Made by a program: the position numbers and the translations under genes. The notes under the pieces were generated by a model, which was not told where the DNA came from, searched no databases, and worked only from the letters and a program-made list of their open reading frames with translations. Of a DNA stretch of 64,000 bases, positions 18,435 through 27,331 are shown in pieces (position 1 is the stretch's first letter; every line of letters begins with the position of its first letter). Source of the DNA: an uncultured Pirellulaceae bacterium (GTDB lineage: Bacteria; Planctomycetota; Planctomycetia; Pirellulales; Pirellulaceae); contig CALFUT010000016.1 in assembly GCA_937929805.1 (NCBI GenBank), positions 1 through 64,000 on the forward strand, written 5' to 3'.

Positions 18435-21400
18435 TCACTCGATCAACGACTGCAGCAGGATGCCGCGATCGATGTTGTGATCCACGCCAGGCTCGTAGGC
18501 CATCGGGATCGAGCGATCAAACATAAAGAAGCCGCGACTTCGCTGCACGGTTCCGGTTTCGGTACCGTACTCGATCGGATTAGGTCCATTCATTCGGAAG
18601 TCATTCGTTTCGTTATCCCACTCAAAATAGCCCACCGTCACCCAGATCGCAAAGACGCTGGATCGATTCGTGGCGACGCCACCAAGTCGCTGACGCAGAC
18701 CATTGCGAAAGTATGAATTGCGGTCAGTATTGTTAAACGGGTTAACGACCTGATGGTAGGACAATCGATAGTCGGTTTCATCAGACAGGTTTCCCGATGT
18801 GCCGGGTGTACGATTACTATCGATTCCACTACGGAACAGCCCCACATTTGCAGTTCCCGGCACGGCCCCTCCGGTCGCGACGTAATTGGCTGCCACCGCT
18901 GGTCGAACTGGACTGTCACCCAACGCTGCCCGCCACGCAGCAAAGTCAAATGCCGATGCGTACGGCCCCAACATAATGCCTCCACCGGTGTCTTTTGCAC
19001 CAAGCAACGCGTCCCAAACCGACGCGGAGGAAATAGTGTTCAAGTTGACTTTGCCTGGGTAGCGATAGGTCGAAAGCTCGTCAAATGGCGGTGACAGTCG
19101 ATAGCCGAAATCCGCAAGAGCAGCAGCGTTGTTTAGGACTCCTGATGCTGGAGTTTCCACGTACTCGTCGACACTGGCAAATCGCGACGGCACTTCCACA
19201 AAATCAAACACTTGGTGCATCCGATCCGATTCGATAGAACCGCCGGTCACCGCATCCGCTTCAAAATTCAGCAAATGTGGGAATGCGGCCGCATTTGGGT
19301 GAATGATACCCCTGAGGCTATCGCTCAACGGATTTTCAGAAAACGCATCATGGTTCTTTGCCGAGTACGTATCGCCAATCCCAGCTCCACGTACATCGAA
19401 CACTCGTGTCAGCCAATGAGCCGAAGTGTAGGGAACATTGACCAGCTCATAGCGGTTGGCAAAAGGTCGATTATTCCAAGCCAACCACGGGAAAGGGTTT
19501 GCGTCCCCTGCATTGATCGTTGCATCCGAATAAAAATCGTTCCGTTCGCCAAACGAGTTTTCTAACTCAAAGCCAACGACTTGGCCGGTGAGTGGAGTTC
19601 CGGACGCTGGATCGACATCGCCCAGCACACCCGTCCGCCACAAACGTCGACGTTCCCTCGCGTTGGGGCTATTCTGTTCCGTTCGTTCGTAGGAACTCAA
19701 TGCGTCTTCGCTGTGCGGAGATTCGACCACGGCAGGCATGATTGCAGCCGACGTTTCCACGCTTTGAGGAACCAATCCATTGAAAACAAACAAATCAATC
19801 GCCGAGGAATCAACGATTCGGTAAGGATTCGTTTGAGCGTTGAACGGAATCTCCGGGTTGGCTAGTCGCTGCAGGTAAACGACTCGGTATCCGGAAATCA
19901 AACCACGGTGGTTCAACGGGTGATTGGCCCATTCTGTGTCATCGTCGAAAACTGCTTGATCGATCGGGCGATCAATCGTCAGCGGAGCCCCACCACCGTC
20001 GATAAACTGAAAACCATCATCGATTGCCTGTACATCCGCACCGCCAAATTCCGCGTTTGCCGCCGCCGCGTATCCAGCGACCGGATCAGTAATTCCAAAC
20101 GAGCGCGGCGTCCCGGTGCCATTCTCATTCAACGCGATCGCAACAATATTAGAGACCGGCGTAGTTTCGCCTCCAGCATCTTGGGTAGTAAAAGATTCGC
20201 TGGATGGATCAAGCACAAATCGTTGCGTATTTGCCAAGTCGGTTGGATTGACTGTACCCAACGTTGCGTCAGTATTCGTCCTGCCAATGTAAGTGGTGAA
20301 TGCTCCACCCGATTCTTGTCCCGCACTGCCAATCACCGCATAGCCACCGGGCTCAAGGATTGAGCCATCAATCCCGTTACCAGCCGGAAAATAGACCTTA
20401 TTTCCGTCAAACTGGGGCTGTCCACTCGCGGCACCGGTTGGCTGTACAAAGTACGCGATTCGAACCAACGCAGGCGAGTTGTTCGCGTCTGCGATGGCAT
20501 CATCGACTAACTGCTCGATCATCGGATCGTCACGAACGTCTTCAGCATCGAGCCTCTCCGTGTTGTCACGAACTCTAGGATTGGGCGCGGCAGAATCTGG
20601 GTCAAAAACGACTAATCGCCAGACGGGGTAATCGTCATCCGCAGCATCGCGAGCCGCCAGCTCGATGCCTGTTGTGCCACGGTAAATCTCTTGTGGTTGA
20701 AGAGCACCGGTTCCTGTCGATGAGCCCGGAGGCACAATCCATGGATTGTAAAGCTCAAAAAAGGCGGACGCATTGGGGACTAGACGGCTGTCATAGTCCT
20801 CATCTTTGTCAGTGGTGTCCGTTGTTTTCGAGGCGGTATTTTGACTGGGATTCGCTTCCGTAGCCAAATCCTCCGTCCGGACATCGTGCAACGCGATCGT
20901 TTCAGTGATAAGCAGTTCCGGACGTTCCATCCCCCAAGCAACGAAGTAGTTAGGCTCGGCGGTTGCCCCGAAATTCGGACTGGTGAATCCACCCGCCATC
21001 CCTTCATCGGTAGCTAAATCTCCATCCACTTCCCAGCCGTCAAATGGATTCAGATCGAATTCCATCCCAGTCATAATCGAATCTGGATCGCGGAAGTCGA
21101 CCACGTTGACGCACCATTGAGCCAGCATCCGACGATGTGCCACGATATCCTCTTCTGCGGCTGTACCGCCATTGTCACTGCCATCGAAATCGAAGAAGTC
21201 CGTGGCAGCATTAATCGCGCCGTTGCGAGACGGATTTTCGGTCAGCAGAATCGCCAACACGAACAAACGGCGGGCAAAATTAACGCGGGCAAAATATCCA
21301 GAATCGGTTTCGGTGTCGTCATCGACTCCATTGTTGTCAACATCCAATTTGATGTCGGAGCCATCGATTCCGACCACGAAGTCTTCCACTTCATCTGGCT

Positions 21401-23474
21401 CGTCCACAACCTCATCCCCGTCTGGATCTCTGCCGTCACCGAAGATTCGGTTGATGTTCATCGGCAGACCTCGCCGCACTTCAGGAGATAGCAGCTCACC
21501 CATCACACTGGCGATCTGCGCCGCGTCAGTCAATCCACCGGCAGTTGTCAAAGCATCATACAGCAAACGATTGATATCTTCCGGGATGGCCGGCACTTCA
21601 TAGCTGTGGGTCGTCAGCAGCTTCCGCAAAAACAATTTTTCATCATCGGTAAGCGTGCCACCGCTGCCCAGCACGTCGTGCAGAACCGTATTCGCGTCGC
21701 TCTCATCACCATCCAGTCGAGCATTCAAAAGGGCCGAGTCTCGATCGCCGGGCCGTAGGACACGTTCCAGTTCATCGACTGTAAAAATACTATCGTTGCT
21801 TTCACCAGACCCCAGCAGGTCCACCTCATAAGGCGAATTGACCACCGTATTGACCGCTGCATCCGGCGCAAGAGCGACGGCAGGCATCGTAGCTTCAAAC
21901 CATTCCGTGGCTGTTGGGAATGATTTGAAAAAGCCAAGGCCAGCTCGCCCATTCAAGTCGAACGGCGACGAAAAATGATTGCCCAGCAATCCATCGTCAA
22001 TCGTTCCATTGGCCGCCAAACCATCCGGATAGCCCGCGAAACGGTACCGGGACCGGTCATCAAAACCGTCCAGTCCGGCGAAGCTCTCAGCGTTCAGCTG
22101 ATTTCGATTCGCGTAACGTGCTTCCAGCAACAAAGTTGCGTTAGGTTGCGATTGCAAAACGGGGGCTAGGCTGATTTCCGCTGGCCCAAAACCGAGCCCT
22201 TGCGGGAACTGAGCCGGCGTGATTGGTGGTCCGTAAACATCGGTCGTGTCAATCACAAGGCTGTCCCGCGAGTTTCCATGGGCATTGATATTCAACCGCC
22301 CATCCATGTCCAGAATCAGGAAGGAAACCACCGGTTTGATGTATTCGCCATCGGGTGTCGAACGAACCTGCATTCCGGTATCAATCCAAATACCATCGTT
22401 GATTCCATCATTGTCGTTGTCGACGTGGCGAGGCCCCAGCGCAGCAAAAGCTTTGAAACTCGTATGCTCTGCGACACCGTCACGCACGCCACCGAAACTG
22501 GGTGATACTTCCATGTCGTTATCATTCAAAACGTCGTCTCCGCTTACGTCAACAAGTCTGGCCAAGGCCATGTTTTGAAAGTCAAAAGCGTCCCAAGGCT
22601 CATTGGTCGATTGAGAGTTGGGTACTTCCGCACCCGGCACAGCGCGCACAAAGTATTCTTCCTGCATGTCCCCTCTGTCCTGCTGAACCCGGTTTGGACT
22701 TTGTGCGGAGGCATCGAAGGCGGCCTCGTCAACAGCCACGGTCGAGTCGAAACGCCCGGCACCCGTACCCGCGAAGGCTTTGCCGTTAATGATGACTTTC
22801 GCGTCAGCCATGTCGTCTAGCGGCCCAGACAGGTCGTGCGTCCCGCCAAGCGGATGGATAATCAAGTCGGTGTCACCGCCACCACCGGTGACGCCCAGAG
22901 GAAGGTGTTGGATGATACGCGCGGTCAATCCTTGAAAATCACCGGTCACAAATGTCAACACTTGTCCCGCGTAATGGCCGGGAATGCTATTTGGAATTCG
23001 AGTCAAATCCTCCCGAGCACCCGTCAGCAAGTTAACGGTGTCCGGCGGAGAGGCGCTTAACGTCACCACTAGAAAAGGCGTGTCGTTTGGAGTCGCACCA
23101 CCGTAAGTTTGAGGCACTCCATCAATCGTTGCTTCAATCCCGAAACCGTACATGTCGCCCAGTAGGTCGTGGCCGCGAAGGGGATTGCTCTCGTTGTCCA
23201 AACTTGGTCCGCGGACGGCTTCCAAGAATGACTGCATGACCAACTGCTGACCTTCCTCACGAGTCACCGCCCCCGCGTTGACGCCGCCGCTCGCGTTGCG
23301 ACGCTTGGCCGCGCGCAGGTAGTCGTTGCTGACGACCACGAACGTGGTGCCCATCAACAAGAACAGCACAATCATGCTGATCACAAACAACAGCGTGACG
23401 CCACGTCGACGAGACGAAGCTGAATTCGGAGGTCGGAATTCAGAGGTCGGAACTTGATTTTGGCGGACGTTCAT
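18435..23474 (-). CDS. Giant GspK-like pseudopilin-type protein
   Basis: 1679 residues from the ATG at 23474 (a TTG at 23504 is the upstream alternative). A prepilin-like start SRRRGVTLLFVISMIVLFLLMG gives a cleavage site after Gly25; position +5 of the mature protein is Phe instead of Glu, which is characteristic of GspK, the minor pseudopilin at the tip of the type II secretion pseudopilus. The rest is far longer than usual GspK (about 320) and is rich in Asp/Asn loops such as DNDNDGINDG, which could bind calcium. Near the C-terminus YPGKVNLNTI resembles the helix-hairpin segment of GspK. The leader contains SEFRPPNSAS, encoded by a heptamer repeat. It is the last gene of the secretion cluster. 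Confidence 0.7.
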   Translation of the reverse strand: MNVRQNQVPTSEFRPPNSASSRRRGVTLLFVISMIVLFLLMGTTFVVVSNDYLRAAKRRNASGGVNAGAVTREEGQQLVMQSFLEAVRGPSLDNESNPLRGHDLLGDMYGFGIEATIDGVPQTYGGATPNDTPFLVVTLSASPPDTVNLLTGAREDLTRIPNSIPGHYAGQVLTFVTGDFQGLTARIIQHLPLGVTGGGGDTDLIIHPLGGTHDLSGPLDDMADAKVIINGKAFAGTGAGRFDSTVAVDEAAFDASAQSPNRVQQDRGDMQEEYFVRAVPGAEVPNSQSTNEPWDAFDFQNMALARLVDVSGDDVLNDNDMEVSPSFGGVRDGVAEHTSFKAFAALGPRHVDNDNDGINDGIWIDTGMQVRSTPDGEYIKPVVSFLILDMDGRLNINAHGNSRDSLVIDTTDVYGPPITPAQFPQGLGFGPAEISLAPVLQSQPNATLLLEARYANRNQLNAESFAGLDGFDDRSRYRFAGYPDGLAANGTIDDGLLGNHFSSPFDLNGRAGLGFFKSFPTATEWFEATMPAVALAPDAAVNTVVNSPYEVDLLGSGESNDSIFTVDELERVLRPGDRDSALLNARLDGDESDANTVLHDVLGSGGTLTDDEKLFLRKLLTTHSYEVPAIPEDINRLLYDALTTAGGLTDAAQIASVMGELLSPEVRRGLPMNINRIFGDGRDPDGDEVVDEPDEVEDFVVGIDGSDIKLDVDNNGVDDDTETDSGYFARVNFARRLFVLAILLTENPSRNGAINAATDFFDFDGSDNGGTAAEEDIVAHRRMLAQWCVNVVDFRDPDSIMTGMEFDLNPFDGWEVDGDLATDEGMAGGFTSPNFGATAEPNYFVAWGMERPELLITETIALHDVRTEDLATEANPSQNTASKTTDTTDKDEDYDSRLVPNASAFFELYNPWIVPPGSSTGTGALQPQEIYRGTTGIELAARDAADDDYPVWRLVVFDPDSAAPNPRVRDNTERLDAEDVRDDPMIEQLVDDAIADANNSPALVRIAYFVQPTGAASGQPQFDGNKVYFPAGNGIDGSILEPGGYAVIGSAGQESGGAFTTYIGRTNTDATLGTVNPTDLANTQRFVLDPSSESFTTQDAGGETTPVSNIVAIALNENGTGTPRSFGITDPVAGYAAAANAEFGGADVQAIDDGFQFIDGGGAPLTIDRPIDQAVFDDDTEWANHPLNHRGLISGYRVVYLQRLANPEIPFNAQTNPYRIVDSSAIDLFVFNGLVPQSVETSAAIMPAVVESPHSEDALSSYERTEQNSPNARERRRLWRTGVLGDVDPASGTPLTGQVVGFELENSFGERNDFYSDATINAGDANPFPWLAWNNRPFANRYELVNVPYTSAHWLTRVFDVRGAGIGDTYSAKNHDAFSENPLSDSLRGIIHPNAAAFPHLLNFEADAVTGGSIESDRMHQVFDFVEVPSRFASVDEYVETPASGVLNNAAALADFGYRLSPPFDELSTYRYPGKVNLNTISSASVWDALLGAKDTGGGIMLGPYASAFDFAAWRAALGDSPVRPAVAANYVATGGAVPGTANVGLFRSGIDSNRTPGTSGNLSDETDYRLSYHQVVNPFNNTDRNSYFRNGLRQRLGGVATNRSSVFAIWVTVGYFEWDNETNDFRMNGPNPIEYGTETGTVQRSRGFFMFDRSIPMAYEPGVDHNIDRGILLQSLIE

Positions 23475-23504
23475 GGGACTGACTCGAACGATTATGAAAT
23501 TCAA

Positions 23505-23722
23505 AGAAGAGAAGAAGGTGAAAGAGGGGGTAGGTTTCAGGGTTCAGGTTTCAGGATGCGATGAAAAACGAAAGCCGTGTTTTTTGAACAGGAGCCGTGT
23601 TTTTTGAACAGGAGGAAACGGAGGTAGCAGAGAATGAAATTCGGGATGGCTCCCTTGCTCTGTTCTCGATGGAAACTCCTGTTTCGTTTGAAATTTGTTT
23701 ACTCTCCGTGCTCAGGTTCGTC
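23505..23722. repeat. Hairpin repeat copy and degenerate heptamers
   Basis: From 23525 to 23555 there are degenerate GGTTTCAGG units. At 23581-23620 a 20-base segment ending in TTTTTTGAACAGGAG occurs twice in direct orientation. The second copy opens an inverted repeat whose other arm, at about 23658-23692, contains CTCTGTTCTC and AACTCCTGTTTC. This is the same family as 14272-14351. No gene is seen in 23505-23816. Confidence 0.65.
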
Positions 23723-23783
23723 GTAGTGGCTTCAGTCGCTGGCCGATCATCGGTACTGGAAAAAAGCCTGAAGGCTTTACTAC
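23723..23783. repeat. REP-like element, GTAG-GGCTTCAG family
   Basis: Begins GTAGTGGCTTCAGTCGCTG and ends with AAGCCTGAAGGCTTTACTAC, so both ends read GTAGT when taken on opposite strands. A second copy is at 29898-29958. GTAG at the outer ends is the signature of RAYT-recognised REPs. Confidence 0.75.
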
Positions 23784-23816
23784 GAACCTTGTTGTTCAAC
23801 TGATATGACTACTTTG

Positions 23817-25232
23817 CTAAAGCGTGATCGAGTCCTCGAAAACGTTAACCACGTCTCGCAAGTGAACGATGTAGGTTTTGATTCGTGTAGAACCTCCCGA
23901 ACCATCGGGACCAAAGTCAAAGGCAGGTCCGTCAAGCGTCAGGCTAGGGAGATTGGCCCCTCCTGCTAATCCGGTGCCCTCGTCGATATTGGCGACACGG
24001 TAAAACTGAATCTGCTGGCGGGCCTCGGTCACACCTCGGAAGCCTGGCGGCAGCCGATTGATCATCATTACCCAGTCGTCGCGACGAACACCGGGAGCCT
24101 CTGGCGTTCCAGCCACGTCGAGAGCATCTTGATTCCACTCGGGCGGACTGTTTGCATCCCAATCAACTGGGCATAAAACGATCTCGCCACCTTGGAAGCC
24201 ACTCGGCAGCCCCCCAGGAATCGCTCCTCGCGTCGAAACCATCGCCGAAAGCATCAGCGATCTTAGGTTGACATTGGTATTAGGATCTACCACATCAGCT
24301 TGGTTACTGGGCCGCGGAATTCCAACGGGATTGTTGTAAAGGTTGAACGTCCGATCGGCGAAGACCAAGGTCACGCGGCGATAGATGCCTCCTAATTGGT
24401 CGTCACCCGGGATGATGAACATCGCCTGAGACAATCGGCCCCCGTCAGTCTGACGACGAAGAATATTCCCAGCTGGATCGCGATCAAAAATCTGGAACGG
24501 TTGACCCGCTAAATCCCCATCGTCCGTGTCAAACTTGCTGAAATTGAGTGCATCGGTTGATTGGAACAAACGCTGAGCAAGCGAGGCCGTCATCACCGCC
24601 CTGCTGCTAGCCCCACTAGTCAGGCTGGCTCGTTGAATCCGCAAGTTACGGGGCAACGCCGGATTGACCTGACCGAAAAACGGATAGGTGGCCGACGCAG
24701 TTCCATCATTCTTTAACAACCGGCCCCGCATCCTTCCGGCGTCAGGGTCAGCCGCGAGGATTCCGTCACCAAAAAATCCAAAGTTGTTCAGCACTTCCGC
24801 GTCCACCTGATCGCCCACGTTCGTATCCAAACTAGGGGCAGCCGCGTCGTTCGCGTCGATCCAAATGGGATCAATCATCAGTGCGAAGCCAAGGGGTGAA
24901 CTGAGTGTCTGTGTTCTTAAGGTTGCAGGGTCTCCGGGAACTCGATTCGCACGACCGCGAACCCAGCGGTCAGGATCATTGAATCCCATGACTTCGAACG
25001 TGGCACGTGAGTTGATGGCTAGGTTGCGAGCGTCATCCAGATCCAAACCCGATTGAGCTTGTTTGACCGCAAACGGGATCAAGACCAACGTGCCGAACAC
25101 GCCGATCATCGCCACCACCACCGCCGTCATGACCTCGATGATCGAGATGCCGGAGCGGCTTTGACGCGAATGCGGAGTGCGGAATGCGGAATGCGGAATT
25201 TCGCGGTTCGAGTTTTCAGTTAGTTTGAGCAT
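23817..25232 (-). CDS. Prepilin-type minor pseudopilin
   Basis: 471 residues. The class III prepilin signal reads SRSGISIIEVMTAVVVAMIGVFGTLVLI with predicted cleavage after Gly28 and Glu at +5 (E33). The membrane helix is followed by a large globular part with no recognised domain, including DDQLGGIYRRVTLVFADRTFNLYN and VNVFEDSITL at the end. The leader EIPHSAFRTPHS is encoded by tandem 7-bp repeats at 25172-25203. It lies between two other prepilin genes in the secretion cluster, so it probably acts as a minor pseudopilin (GspI/J-like position in the operon). Homology beyond the N-terminus was not recognised. Confidence 0.75.
   Translation of the reverse strand: MLKLTENSNREIPHSAFRTPHSRQSRSGISIIEVMTAVVVAMIGVFGTLVLIPFAVKQAQSGLDLDDARNLAINSRATFEVMGFNDPDRWVRGRANRVPGDPATLRTQTLSSPLGFALMIDPIWIDANDAAAPSLDTNVGDQVDAEVLNNFGFFGDGILAADPDAGRMRGRLLKNDGTASATYPFFGQVNPALPRNLRIQRASLTSGASSRAVMTASLAQRLFQSTDALNFSKFDTDDGDLAGQPFQIFDRDPAGNILRRQTDGGRLSQAMFIIPGDDQLGGIYRRVTLVFADRTFNLYNNPVGIPRPSNQADVVDPNTNVNLRSLMLSAMVSTRGAIPGGLPSGFQGGEIVLCPVDWDANSPPEWNQDALDVAGTPEAPGVRRDDWVMMINRLPPGFRGVTEARQQIQFYRVANIDEGTGLAGGANLPSLTLDGPAFDFGPDGSGGSTRIKTYIVHLRDVVNVFEDSITL
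25172..25203. repeat. Heptamer array inside a prepilin leader
   Basis: Units of GCGGAAT and GCGGAGT follow each other with a 7-base period. Read on the minus strand they encode IPHSAFRTPHS, residues about 12-22 of the protein, all before the cleavage site. Confidence 0.8.
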
Positions 25233-25274
25233 GAAAGAGAGTTTTCAAAGGGAGGGTGAGGCTCCGTCCGAGCC

Positions 25275-25312
25275 ATTTTCGGTTTTCGGTTTTCGGTTTT
25301 CAGGGTTCGGTG
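25275..25312. repeat. GGTTTTC heptamer array
   Basis: Five or so units of GGTTTTC in tandem, next to a partial GGCTCCGTCCGAGCC motif at 25260-25274 and directly before the REP pair at 25316. Three repeat families are thus packed into the 150-base spacer between two prepilin genes. Confidence 0.7.
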
Positions 25313-25315
25313 TAA

Positions 25316-25377
25316 GTAGTCATCACACTCCGTGTGATGGGCAGTCGGGCGGACATCACACGGAGTGTGATGACTAC
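25316..25377. repeat. REP pair 3' of a prepilin gene
   Basis: Forward GTAG unit 25316-25339 and reverse unit 25354-25377, both with the palindrome CATCACACTCCGTGTGATG. It ends eight bases from the stop codon of the prepilin gene at 25385. Confidence 0.9.
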
Positions 25378-25384
25378 TTACTTC

Positions 25385-27331
25385 TTATTGACTCGCACTC
25401 TGGCCAGTCGAGGCAGTGCGGCGAGCTTCCGTGACTAGCTCGCCCAGTGTCGTTCCACCGGCTGCGAGTGGCGGGTTGTTGTAACCGATGTTGACTCCAC
25501 CTGACGTATTGCTGATCGTCACCCATAAGTTGGTTTCATCGTAAAGAGGGCGTGCATCCGTTCGCTGCTCCACTTCAGATGGCATCACAAACAATGCCAA
25601 CGGGCCGGTGATAGGCTGCGGAGAATCCAACCCAAGCGACGCCGTATTATTCCAATTTCCACGGTAAGTCCGAACCGATGAAACGCCTCCTGTTGAATCG
25701 AACAAGACATCGATTCGTGAATACTGAGCCGCCAACCTAGCTCTTTCCGCTGTAGAAGTTTGGTCGGCTTCCAAACCCGGTCTCATGACTTCGAAGAAAA
25801 CTGGGCGTACCTCGTGTGTCGAAAGCACCGACACTTCACCGGAACCATCTTCCATCGGAACAACCGGCCCCGACAATCGCAGGTCAACGGTATAACCTGG
25901 TGGTAGATCCGTGATGCTGGAACGAAGAAGTTTGGGTTGACGCTCGATGACATAGCTGACGGAAGTCCCTGCGGACGGCAGTGGCGGCTGAGTCGGTTTG
26001 CGATCGAGAACCAGCTGCAAACTTCCCCCACTAGGCAAGGGGGAGACATTTGTGATTTGATATGCGACCGAAGATGTAACGGTAACAGGCATCGGGGGAC
26101 TGCCAGCTTGGTTGAATCGAACAAAATCACCCGCTCGAACCACATTCTCCTCAGGCGTTGACTGATCGTATTCCAATGGCAAAGGAATGAGCAGTGCTCT
26201 TCCGCCGCCGAAAGTGCTTGTCACGGTAGCCAGAGTATCGTCATCCCCAATGAAGTTCGGGACGGCTCGCGAAATGGAGATGGTGGATACACCAAATTGG
26301 ACTCCATTCACGTCAACCATGTTTGGGTTGCGAAACAACGTGACGGCGGCGGCACCGTCGCGGCGAGCACGATCACTGGCTTCGGCAAATTTGCTGCCGA
26401 CGACCCGAGCGGCTTCACGGATGCCACGATCCTGATTGACCGTTCGCAATCGAGGCAACATCAACGCGGTCAAGGCAGCCATGATCGAAATCACGACCAG
26501 CAGTTCGATGAGGGTAAATCCTGATTTGCCCGCATCATTTTTGTAGGCTGGATCCGACGCTCGGGAGGGGAAGGCTCCGTCCGCACCCGTTCCATGGCTA
26601 AGCGTATTGGTACGCGCCGCTCGGGAGGGGAAGGCTCCGTCCGCACCCATTCCATGGCTAAGCGTACTGTTACGCGCGGCTTGGGAGGGGAAGGCTCCGT
26701 CCGCACCCATTCCATGGCTAAGCGTATTGTTACGCGCGGCTCGGGCGGAGCCTCGCCCTCCCGCTGAGCCTCGAACCTTCGTTGACGCTGGCAACTTCAA
26801 ACCCGCACCCGTTTGCTGGTTGCGTGCTTCGCTACGCATGACTTGGGAGGGGAAGGCTCCGTCCGCACCCATTCCATGGTTAAGCGTATTGGTACGCGCG
26901 GCTCGGGAGGGGAAGGCTCCGTCCGCACCCGTTCCATGGCTAAGCGTACTGGTACGCGCGGCTCGGGCGGAGCCTCGCCCTCCCGCTGAGCCTCCAACCT
27001 TCGTTGACGCTGGCAACTTCAAACCTGCACCCGCTTGCTGGTTGCGTGCTTCGCTACGCATGACTTGGGAGGGGAAGGCTCCGTCCGCACCCATTCCATG
27101 GCTAAGCGTACTGGTACGCACGGCTTGGGAGGGGAAGGCTCCGTCCGCACCCGTTCCATGGCTAAGCGTACTGGTACGCGCGGCTCGGGCGGAGCCTCGC
27201 CCTCCCGCTGAGCCTCGAAACTTCGTTGATGCTGTCAACTTCAAACCCGCGTTGAGATTGAAGAACGAGCGTTGGCCTTGGTCAACTGGCTGCGTTGTTG
27301 CTTTTGTTTGATTCGATTGAGTCATCATCAT
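25385..27331 (-). CDS. Prepilin-type protein with a 271-residue repeat-built leader
   Basis: 648 residues. The class III prepilin motif AGKSGFTLIELLVVISIMAALTALMLP is at residues 267-293, with cleavage predicted after Gly271 and Glu at +5 (E276); the following GIREAARVVGSKFAEASDRARRDG resembles GspH/FimT proteins. Residues 1-30 look like an original leader. Residues about 50-260 are repeats: seven 20-residue units containing GADGAFPS, arranged in a 74-residue higher-order unit. Translation from 27331 is supported by AGGAG four bases before ATGATGATG, and by the 4-base overlap with the upstream stop codon. The nearest later in-frame ATG would still leave about 44 residues of leader. The mature protein is about 377 residues, a normal size for the cluster. 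Confidence 0.8.
   Translation of the reverse strand: MMMTQSNQTKATTQPVDQGQRSFFNLNAGLKLTASTKFRGSAGGRGSARAARTSTLSHGTGADGAFPSQAVRTSTLSHGMGADGAFPSQVMRSEARNQQAGAGLKLPASTKVGGSAGGRGSARAARTSTLSHGTGADGAFPSRAARTNTLNHGMGADGAFPSQVMRSEARNQQTGAGLKLPASTKVRGSAGGRGSARAARNNTLSHGMGADGAFPSQAARNSTLSHGMGADGAFPSRAARTNTLSHGTGADGAFPSRASDPAYKNDAGKSGFTLIELLVVISIMAALTALMLPRLRTVNQDRGIREAARVVGSKFAEASDRARRDGAAAVTLFRNPNMVDVNGVQFGVSTISISRAVPNFIGDDDTLATVTSTFGGGRALLIPLPLEYDQSTPEENVVRAGDFVRFNQAGSPPMPVTVTSSVAYQITNVSPLPSGGSLQLVLDRKPTQPPLPSAGTSVSYVIERQPKLLRSSITDLPPGYTVDLRLSGPVVPMEDGSGEVSVLSTHEVRPVFFEVMRPGLEADQTSTAERARLAAQYSRIDVLFDSTGGVSSVRTYRGNWNNTASLGLDSPQPITGPLALFVMPSEVEQRTDARPLYDETNLWVTISNTSGGVNIGYNNPPLAAGGTTLGELVTEARRTASTGQSASQ
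26557..27230 (-). repeat. 60-bp tandem units in a 222-bp higher-order array, inside a gene
   Basis: Seven 60-bp units carry the GGCTCCGTCCGCACCC motif followed by TTCCATGG(C/T)TAAGCG and a variable CGCG linker, in groups of three, two and two. Groups are separated by a spacer with the GGCGGAGCCTCGCCCTCCCG motif and a GTTGACGCTGGCAACTTCAAA stretch; corresponding points recur exactly 222 bp apart (26771, 26993, 27215). Both periods are multiples of three, so the frame is kept. The units differ at scattered positions, mainly at single bases. Confidence 0.92.

Noticed and set aside
26557-27230. Regular array that might be taken for a CRISPR
   Set aside because: Units are 60 bp and adjoining, without unique spacers, the higher-order period is 222 bp, the array is translated, and no cas genes are near.
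26607-27311. 234-residue frame opposite the repeat-built leader
   Set aside because: It is the complementary reading of the same array and contains only repeats (GKAPSAPIPWLSV). The opposite frame continues into a prepilin domain and has a good ribosome-binding site, so that one is real.
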